This document shows, in pieces, positions 13,949-19,460 of a stretch of 19,460 nucleotides of DNA (the stretch's first letter is position 1; each line of letters starts with the position of its first letter). The stretch is from contig JAFGIA010000062.1 of assembly GCA_016929795.1 (NCBI GenBank), positions 1-19,460 on the forward strand, given 5' to 3'. Source of the stretch: Anaerolineae bacterium (GTDB lineage Bacteria > Chloroflexota > Anaerolineae > JAAYZQ01). Below the pieces are notes generated by a model. The model saw only the letters and a program-made list of their open reading frames with translations, had not been told where the DNA came from and searched no databases. The position numbers and the translations under genes are program-made.

Positions 13949-13977
13949 AGTATATCAAATTGTGCGGTGCGTGATAA
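13949..13977 (-). promoter_or_regulatory. Probable promoter of the electron-transfer cluster
   Basis: On the minus strand TTATCA (13972-13977) is followed after 17 bp by TATACT (13949-13954), which has the extended -10 element TGA directly before it. Transcription would start near 13942, giving a leader of about 140 nt. It lies just downstream of the terminator of the two-component operon. Confidence 0.6.
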
Positions 13978-14002
13978 TCCCTCACCGCCCCCCTAAGGCA
14001 TG

Positions 14003-14030
14003 AAAAAAGAGCGATCTTGTGATCGCTCTT
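14003..14030 (-). terminator. Intrinsic terminator of the FG-GAP/kinase/regulator operon
   Basis: Minus strand: AAGAGCGATC, loop ACAA, GATCGCTCTT, then further U residues (RC of the A run at 14003-14008). The 10-bp stem is perfect and the U-tract directly follows. It sits 35 nt after the response regulator stop codon and separates the two minus-strand units. Confidence 0.92.
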
Positions 14031-14065
14031 GAAGGAGGAGGGAATTAGTTCTGGAACGCTTTGAC

Positions 14066-14767
14066 CTAGTCCTTTCCGTTGCCCGCCGAGGGCGGGCGCG
14101 TGTGGCTGCGCGGAGTGTCGATCAATCCCTCCCGCAGGGCGTAAAGCGCCGCCTCGTGGCGATGGCTGAGGTGCAGCTTGCTCAAGATGTTGCGCATGTG
14201 GCTCTTGACTGTATGGATGCTTACAGCCAGCTCCTCAGCAATCTCGACGTCCGTCGCGTTCAAGGCTACCAGGCTAAGCACCTCTTGTTCTCGCTGGGTC
14301 AGGTATGGCACGCTGTCTGGCGGCGACAGCGTAGACTGAGCAAGACGGCGAAACTCTTCCAACATGCGCCCACCGATTTCAGGCGTGATGGCAGCCTCGC
14401 CACGTACCGCGCCGCGCAGCAAGCTGATCAGCTCTCGTGAGCGGATGTTTTTGAGGATGTAGCCCTGGGCACCGTTCTTGATCGCTTCGAACAGTTTTTC
14501 GTCGTCGTCGCTGACGGTGAGCATGACGACGGTAACGGATTCCATCTCGCGCTTGATGCGCTGTGTGGCCTCGACACCGTTGCAGGTGGGCATGCACACG
14601 TCCATGACAATCAGATCGGGCTTGAGCTCCCGGGCCTTGACCACCGCTTCGAGCCCATCGGCGGCCTCGCCCACGACTTCAAAGTCAGGCTGGTCTTTGA
14701 GGATCCCTGCCAGGCCCTCGCGGAAGAGGGAATGATCGTCGGCTAGCAGTACCTGGATTTTGGTCAT
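14066..14767 (-). CDS. NarL/FixJ-type response regulator
   Basis: The 233-residue protein has a receiver domain at 1-120 with the acidic pair D10-D11, phosphoacceptor D56 (LIVMDVCMP), T84 and K106, and a LuxR-type helix-turn-helix at about 155-212 (LTQREQEVLSLVALNATDVE, then IHTVKSHMRNILSKLHLSHR). All catalytic and switch residues are present, so it should be a normal phosphorylation-controlled DNA-binding regulator. Its ATG overlaps the kinase stop codon as ATGA, the usual sign of a cognate pair, and the terminator at 14003-14030 follows. Targets are unknown; the next promoter downstream, that of the cytochrome cluster, is the obvious candidate, although I cannot point to a clear binding site there. 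Confidence 0.95.
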   Translation of the reverse strand: MTKIQVLLADDHSLFREGLAGILKDQPDFEVVGEAADGLEAVVKARELKPDLIVMDVCMPTCNGVEATQRIKREMESVTVVMLTVSDDDEKLFEAIKNGAQGYILKNIRSRELISLLRGAVRGEAAITPEIGGRMLEEFRRLAQSTLSPPDSVPYLTQREQEVLSLVALNATDVEIAEELAVSIHTVKSHMRNILSKLHLSHRHEAALYALREGLIDTPRSHTRPPSAGNGKD

Positions 14768-17352
14768 CGTTTACTTCCTCGCTCAGAGGGGTGCAGGCTG
14801 GCGGGCCAGCTTGACTGGGACGACGGCTCGTGTGCCAGATCGGCCGAGCACTTGAGGACAACGCGGGTGCCATGGCCCGGCTGTGAGATGAGTTGAAGCT
14901 GGCCTGCGATGCGTGCTGCTCGTGCGCGCATGATGTGCAGGCCAAAGTGCTCGCCTCGTGCCGCCGCCACGGTTGGATCAAAGCCATGGCCGTCATCCAC
15001 GACTGTGACGACGATCTGGTCGCCCTGCTTTTCGAGGAGGACCTCGATCTGCGTCGCCTGGGCGTGTCGTCGCGCGTTGAGCACTGCCTCCTGGACAATA
15101 CGCACGACCTGCTCGGCGTGGTGGTGCGACAGCACGAGGGGAGCGGTAAGGCAATGGGTGAATGTAATGGCCGGCATGGTGCCGGTGCCAAGATCACGCA
15201 CCGTACCGGCGAGCAGCTCCTGGAGCGACTGAGGCGGCGCCGGGTTTTGCTGGAGGCTGGCAATCGACTCGCGCACCTCGCGTGTGGCCCTGTCGATCGC
15301 TTCCTGGATGGCATGTTGCTCGGCCATTACCTGTTTGATCTGCCCCGCCTCCAGCAGGTCGTTGGCGTAACAGGCCTTGAGCATCACGTAGCTGAGCGTT
15401 TGGGCCAATCCGTCGTGCATCTCGGCGGCGATGCGCTGGCGCTCTTCGAGTACGGCGGCCCGCTCGATCTGGCTGTAGAGATAGGCATTCTCGAGTGCGA
15501 TTGCTGCGGGGTTGGCGAAACTTTCGGCCCACAGCACTTCGTTCGGGCGCCACTTGCGTGTCTCTCGCTCGTCCAGGAGGATCAAGAATGCTAGAGGGCG
15601 GTCTTTACCCCACAGGGGGACGGCCAATAGGGCACGCGGGCCGAACAACTGTCGCCATGCATCGGGAACACAGTCATCGCTCCGGCCGTCCTCGACTGGA
15701 ATCGAGTGCCGTGTCGCCAGTAGTGCCTCTACGAGGCAGTTGCCTCGTGCCTCAACCGCTGGAAGGCCTGTTTCGCCCAGCCCGTAGGTAAACACGGGTA
15801 AGGCCTGCTGGTGCTCATCGTCCCAAAGTAGAATCGCAGCCACTGAGCAGCCCAGGAGCTTGGCGGTCTGCTCTGCCAGGCGCTGGTAAATCGTGCCTGC
15901 ATCCAGTGTCCCGGTGAGAAAGATGCTCGACTCGTGGAGAAGGGCCAGTTCCTCAGCCCACTCACCTGTCTCTTTGTACAGCCGCGCATTTTCGACGGCC
16001 ATTCCGACTTGCTGGCCCATGGCTGCGAGAATCTCGATCTCGTGGGGGGCCATCGCGTCTGCTCTGCACGAACACATTGACAGGGCACCCACAGCTCGAT
16101 CCTTGGACACGAGGGGCGCGCTCACTACGATCTGCATCTTGCACAACGTCGAGTCGTGCGCTGGAACCTGGCACTGCGCGTGGTTGATAGGGCGGGCGAT
16201 GGTCTGCATCAACTCCACTGCCTGGCGCGACACCTGGTGGCAGGTATCCAACCAACCGCCGGGCTGCCGCACGAGATCGCACAACTGGCGGCCGCGTGAG
16301 GTTTGAAGTCGCAGAGCAGGCAGGGCGGCATCGAGCAGGTAGATGCAGCCCGCATCCATATCCAGCACCGGCAGGGCGGTATCGAGGGCCGTGTCGAGGA
16401 GGAGGTCGAGGTCGAGCGACCGGCTGACCGTAGCGGCGATGGCGTTCTGCGCCGCAAGCTCGGCGTTACGGCGGACGATACTCTCCTCCACTGCCTTGCG
16501 TTCTGCAATTTCTGCCTGGAGCTGCTCGTTGGCCTGTGTTAATGCGTCGGTTCGGGCGGTGACGAGCCCTTCTAGCTGGTCACGGTACGCCACCAGGGCA
16601 TTTTCGGCAGCCTTTTTTTCGAGCGACTGTTCGTGGATATAGACGTAGCCAAAGAGAGGAATGGCCAGAATGTGCAAGCTGTTGCAGACACGACAGATCA
16701 CATCAGCGTCCGCGCGCGCCATCGCCAAGTTGACCAGGCGCAGGATGCCGATCAGGACAAAGATCCCGAGTGCGACGGAAATCACGTTTCGCAGCCAACC
16801 GCGTCGTCGCGCCATTAAAAGCATGCCCACGGCCGCAAAAAGACCCGTGAGCACGAAAAAGATGGTGCCCCCCCACGTCTGGTTGAACCGGCTATCCGGG
16901 TTCGTCGTGACATGGACGAACCACCAGTACCAGGTTACAGCGAACGCCACTGCCACAGTGGACAGGCCGACTTGCAGGTAGCGGCGCGAAAGGCGGGCGT
17001 CGTCGAGGATGTAGCGAATAAACGCCCCGGCGACGGTGACGATGGCAGCCATCGTCAGGGCATGTTCGAGCGGTTCGCTGAGGTGGGTAGTCTCGCCTGT
17101 TGGCCATCCGAGAAGTTGGAATGAAACGTGACTGAACATAAAGATCTCACGAGCAAGGCCCAACCCAAAGCCCCACACGAGCAGCCTTTCACGCGGCAGC
17201 TTGTAGTGGCGTTGGCGCGACCAGGTGGCCGCGAGCAGAACCGCCCACAGGATCGCTGCCAGGCCGAAACGGATCAGGTTATTCTCCTTCGGCCCTGGCC
17301 CCCCGGCAAACTCGCCCAGGAGAAGGATTATATAGTCCCGGAACTCGTTCAT
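14764..17352 (-). CDS. NarX/DegS-class histidine kinase with 7-helix membrane region and two GAF domains
   Basis: The 862-residue protein has about seven membrane helices in residues 25-240, a coiled coil at about 240-300, GAF domain 1 at about 305-455, GAF domain 2 at about 475-625, a HisKA_3 dimerisation helix with ERQRIAAEMHDGLAQ (phospho-His H646), and a HATPase domain with N759 (QEAVLNARRHAQA) and D786/D787 (VVDDGHGFD). GAF 1 is rich in cysteines (C336, C358, C371, C394, C404, C427, C429), which suggests redox or metal sensing. C220 and C223 form a CxxC in the last membrane segment. It would autophosphorylate and pass phosphate to the regulator encoded next. It starts 18 nt after the FG-GAP gene with only a weak AAGAG ribosome site, so it probably shares that gene's promoter. 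Confidence 0.93.
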   Translation of the reverse strand: MNEFRDYIILLLGEFAGGPGPKENNLIRFGLAAILWAVLLAATWSRQRHYKLPRERLLVWGFGLGLAREIFMFSHVSFQLLGWPTGETTHLSEPLEHALTMAAIVTVAGAFIRYILDDARLSRRYLQVGLSTVAVAFAVTWYWWFVHVTTNPDSRFNQTWGGTIFFVLTGLFAAVGMLLMARRRGWLRNVISVALGIFVLIGILRLVNLAMARADADVICRVCNSLHILAIPLFGYVYIHEQSLEKKAAENALVAYRDQLEGLVTARTDALTQANEQLQAEIAERKAVEESIVRRNAELAAQNAIAATVSRSLDLDLLLDTALDTALPVLDMDAGCIYLLDAALPALRLQTSRGRQLCDLVRQPGGWLDTCHQVSRQAVELMQTIARPINHAQCQVPAHDSTLCKMQIVVSAPLVSKDRAVGALSMCSCRADAMAPHEIEILAAMGQQVGMAVENARLYKETGEWAEELALLHESSIFLTGTLDAGTIYQRLAEQTAKLLGCSVAAILLWDDEHQQALPVFTYGLGETGLPAVEARGNCLVEALLATRHSIPVEDGRSDDCVPDAWRQLFGPRALLAVPLWGKDRPLAFLILLDERETRKWRPNEVLWAESFANPAAIALENAYLYSQIERAAVLEERQRIAAEMHDGLAQTLSYVMLKACYANDLLEAGQIKQVMAEQHAIQEAIDRATREVRESIASLQQNPAPPQSLQELLAGTVRDLGTGTMPAITFTHCLTAPLVLSHHHAEQVVRIVQEAVLNARRHAQATQIEVLLEKQGDQIVVTVVDDGHGFDPTVAAARGEHFGLHIMRARAARIAGQLQLISQPGHGTRVVLKCSADLAHEPSSQSSWPASLHPSERGSKR

Positions 17353-17370
17353 AATCGCTCTTACACTCGA

Positions 17371-18984
17371 CTAAGGCTGCGCACGTACCACGACTGGTAA
17401 GCAGATCTGGTAATACGGATAGGCAGGAGCCAGTGGCCCATAGAAGCCAACCGCGCACCCTTCCGGATCTGTGTGCAAGCGATAACCCGGCGCGCCCACG
17501 ATCACGGATCCAACTCCCTCGCCACGTATCCCGGTGACGAGCGCGGAAGCATATCCAAACTCTGTGTCCGCCTTATCACCCTCCGCGTGCCAGCCACTGC
17601 TGCTCGATACACCCTCCCTGGACCCGTAAAATGCAAATACGGCGCCTTCCTGTCGCTGGTCCATCGTCGCATAACACGCACCGACGATCACGTCGTCGTA
17701 CCCGTCGCCGTCGAGGTCACCTCCCCCGGCCACGGCGCATCCAAACAGAGATCCACTCGACAGCGGCGGAGAAAGCAGCGCCGGGCTGCCGACAGGGACG
17801 GGATCGCGCCCGTAGAAAAGAAAGGCCGCCCCCGTATCGTCGTGCGCTGTGTCATAGTGCGGCGCACCGGCAAGCAGGTCGTCGAGCGCATCGCCGTCGA
17901 CATCGCCGGCGCCCGTCACCGACGTTCCCATCCTGGCATCCTCCTGTCCACCTACCGCGTGCCAATCGGGTGTGGGACCGGGGCCAGTGTCGCTTCCAAG
18001 GAAGAGCAGAACAGCCCCTTCTCTGAGCAGGTCGCCCGTGTAGCCAGGCGCACCGGCCGCGATATCGTCGTACCCGTCGCCGTTCACGTCGCCTGCCCCT
18101 GCCACCGACGTGCCGGCCAGGGCAACCGGGCAGTCTCCACGATACTCCCAATAGGGAGCCGGATCTATCGGCTCCACGCCGCCCAAGAACAAGTAAACGA
18201 CCCCATGATTCTCTCCCAGGTCGGCGCAAGACTGCTGCGGGGCGCCGACAAGCCAGTCGTCGTACCCGTCGCCGTTCACATCGCCTGCACCGGCTACCGC
18301 CGCACCATAGCGCCCATCTTTTTGGTCGCCTATGGTGAACCAGTTGGGCTCGGCCTCCAGGCCGGTAGACGAGCCGAGGAAAAGATACACAGCACCTTTT
18401 GTGTTACCGTCATACTTGAACTCTGGCGCGCCGATCAGCAGATCGTCATAGCCGTCGCCGTTCACGTCGCCGGCGCCTGCCACTGCGGCGCCGAACCCGG
18501 AGCCCGACTGTCCACTCCCGATCTGCCAGTCGGGTGTGCCGGGCAGGCCTTGTGATCTACCATAAAACACCGATACGACGCCTTCTTTGTCGAGTGCCAG
18601 GCGATCTTTCGGCGCTCCAACCGCCACGTCGCCGTGCCCATCGCCGTTCAGATCGCCGGCGCTGCCCACGGCATACCCCACTTGATCTCCGGTGGAATCT
18701 CCCCCGAAAAACCAGTCTGTGCGCGAGGATGCGGCGGCATAACGCCCCGGTGTAAGAGCAACGTACAACCCGAGGATGGCGAAAACGGGCACCAGAGAAG
18801 AGACGACAGCAATCCTCGTTGTTCGACGCGATGCGCTAGTACGTCCGATCTTGCCCTCCTGAATTCCTGGAAGGTCGATGTGTTGCTTTGGCAGCTCTGC
18901 CTGCGACTGGAGTAGTCGGTCAAGCAGGGTATTGACGGAGACGGTGCCCCGCAGGTGAGTAGTGTCACGGCGGCATGGCAGCAA
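17371..18984 (-). CDS. FG-GAP (integrin-alpha-like) beta-propeller membrane protein
   Basis: The 537-residue protein has about 55 hydrophilic N-terminal residues, one membrane helix at about 57-77 and an extracytoplasmic part of seven FG-GAP repeats. Six contain calcium-binding D-x-[ND]-x-D motifs: DLNGDGHGD near 111, three DVNGDGYDD near 173, 235 and 299, DVDGDALDD near 361 and DLDGDGYDD near 423. The seventh (about 477-500) has lost it. Seven blades make a closed propeller. The C-terminus CLPVVVRAQP resembles the tail of the 1047-residue secreted protein. The start is uncertain: an in-frame TAG at 18994-18996 limits it, leaving TTG at 18982-18984 without a good ribosome site. It is the first gene of the kinase operon and may be an envelope or adhesion sensor feeding the kinase (inference). 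Confidence 0.85.
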   Translation of the reverse strand: MLPCRRDTTHLRGTVSVNTLLDRLLQSQAELPKQHIDLPGIQEGKIGRTSASRRTTRIAVVSSLVPVFAILGLYVALTPGRYAAASSRTDWFFGGDSTGDQVGYAVGSAGDLNGDGHGDVAVGAPKDRLALDKEGVVSVFYGRSQGLPGTPDWQIGSGQSGSGFGAAVAGAGDVNGDGYDDLLIGAPEFKYDGNTKGAVYLFLGSSTGLEAEPNWFTIGDQKDGRYGAAVAGAGDVNGDGYDDWLVGAPQQSCADLGENHGVVYLFLGGVEPIDPAPYWEYRGDCPVALAGTSVAGAGDVNGDGYDDIAAGAPGYTGDLLREGAVLLFLGSDTGPGPTPDWHAVGGQEDARMGTSVTGAGDVDGDALDDLLAGAPHYDTAHDDTGAAFLFYGRDPVPVGSPALLSPPLSSGSLFGCAVAGGGDLDGDGYDDVIVGACYATMDQRQEGAVFAFYGSREGVSSSSGWHAEGDKADTEFGYASALVTGIRGEGVGSVIVGAPGYRLHTDPEGCAVGFYGPLAPAYPYYQICLPVVVRAQP

Positions 18985-19019
18985 CGACGAGAGCTAGGGA
19001 TTATGCTTCACCTTGCACC

Positions 19020-19047
19020 ATTATATCACATATCTGACCCAAGTCAA
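19020..19047 (-). promoter_or_regulatory. Strong promoter of the FG-GAP/kinase/regulator operon
   Basis: On the minus strand TTGACT (19042-19047) is followed after 16 bp by a perfect TATAAT (19020-19025) with an extended -10 TGA before it. Transcription would start near 19013, only about 30 nt before the TTG start codon. Confidence 0.85.
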
Positions 19048-19070
19048 TGGCTGGAGCCTGCCAATCGGTT

Positions 19071-19098
19071 AGAGTTTGATGTGAATCTGACAAACTCT
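19071..19098. promoter_or_regulatory. Inverted repeat centred between two divergent promoters (possible operator)
   Basis: AGAGTTTG (19071-19078) and CAAACTCT (19091-19098) are perfect 8-bp arms 12 bp apart. The centre, 19084.5, is equidistant from the two -35 boxes (23 bp between each arm and the nearer box). This geometry suits a dimeric regulator acting on both promoters. Confidence 0.5.
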
Positions 19099-19121
19099 GC
19101 TACCCACCCGTCGCACTGTCT

Positions 19122-19150
19122 TTGACATATTCTCCAATCTCGCGTAAAAT
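19122..19150 (+). promoter_or_regulatory. Strong promoter of the EF-G-like gene
   Basis: Perfect TTGACA (19122-19127), a 17-bp spacer, then TAAAAT (19145-19150). Transcription would start near 19157, about 47 nt before the ATG. Confidence 0.88.
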
Positions 19151-19203
19151 ATGCTTTTGGATGGATACAAGCCCGGAATCAGTACCAATGACGGAGGAAG
19201 TGG

Positions 19204-19460
19204 ATGACGATTTACAAAAGTGACCGATTGCGCAACGTGGTGTTGATTGGACACGGTGGCGCAGGGAAAACCTCGCTGGCTGATGCCCTGTTGTTCGACT
19301 GCGGCGCAGTGAACCGGCTGGGCCGCGTTGATGAAGGAACCTCAGTGTCCGACTATGACGAGGAGGAGCGCCGCCGTCGCATGTCGATCAACACCTCGCT
19401 GATCCCATGCGAATGGAAGGAACACAAGCTGAACGTGCTCGACACCCCGGGCTACATGGA
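19204..19460 (+). CDS. EF-G-like translational GTPase, N-terminal part (runs off the window)
   Basis: The visible 85 codons start MTIYKSDRLRNVVLIGHGG and contain the P-loop GHGGAGKTSL (G1, from residue 16), the switch region with SVSDYDEEERRRRMSINTSL, and the G3 motif DTPGY near the end. The GHGG P-loop and the short G-domain start are typical of the EF-G-like (EF-G2) branch rather than of the canonical fusA product, where GHIDAGKTT is usual. Members are ribosome-associated GTPases of poorly defined role. The ATG at 19204-19206 is preceded by GGAGGAAG at 19195-19202. It is transcribed away from the FG-GAP operon from its own promoter. About 600 residues should follow outside the window. Confidence 0.9.
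   Translation, partial: MTIYKSDRLRNVVLIGHGGAGKTSLADALLFDCGAVNRLGRVDEGTSVSDYDEEERRRRMSINTSLIPCEWKEHKLNVLDTPGYM

Noticed and set aside
14007..17364. The nine-base AAGAGCGAT sequence shared by the terminator stem and the region just before the kinase start codon.
   Set aside because: Only nine bases and no further similarity; probably chance, though pairing of the two on one transcript cannot be excluded.

Overview
The window looks like chromosomal DNA of a GC-rich, gene-dense bacterium, most likely a member of the Chloroflexota (Anaerolineae, Caldilineae or Ardenticatenia type). This assignment is inference. It rests on a sigma factor paired with a DUF5667-type protein, on secreted proteins ending in an LPVV-type tail, and on a b6-like cytochrome b fused to its subunit-IV part beside Tat-exported Rieske and multihaem proteins. 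No rRNA, tRNA, insertion sequence, phage gene or CRISPR array is visible.

Layout. Positions 1-225 (minus) hold the start of a yqeY-like gene with its own strong promoter. Positions 467-13799 (minus) hold eleven collinear genes that probably form one transcription unit from a promoter near 13949-13977. In transcription order they are: a tiny secreted peptide, an atypical receiver protein, a 1047-residue secreted BNR-type protein, cytochrome b, a Rieske protein, a 6-haem cytochrome c, a 12-haem cytochrome c, a 1053-residue 34-haem cytochrome c, an ECF sigma factor, a DUF5667-type membrane protein, and a second atypical receiver paralogous to the first. Several start/stop overlaps indicate translational coupling. 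Positions 14066-18984 (minus) hold a second unit: an FG-GAP beta-propeller protein, a NarX/DegS-like histidine kinase with two GAF domains, and a NarL-type response regulator, closed by a clear intrinsic terminator at 14003-14030. At 19204 (plus) an EF-G-like GTPase gene starts divergently and runs off the window.

How it may work together. Cytochrome b and the Rieske protein would form a quinol-oxidising membrane complex. Electrons would pass to the cytochrome c domain of the 6-haem protein, then to the membrane-anchored 12-haem protein and the 34-haem protein, which has a transmembrane anchor, a DUF5667-like helical domain, about 720 residues of haem modules and a Pro/Thr-rich tail. The three c-type proteins carry 52 intact CxxCH motifs. 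This suggests a conduit taking respiratory electrons across a thick or S-layered envelope to an extracellular or periplasmic acceptor. The sigma factor, the DUF5667-type protein, the two receiver-like proteins and the adjacent two-component system are probably its regulators. The genes are read directly from the sequence; the electron route and the regulation are inference.
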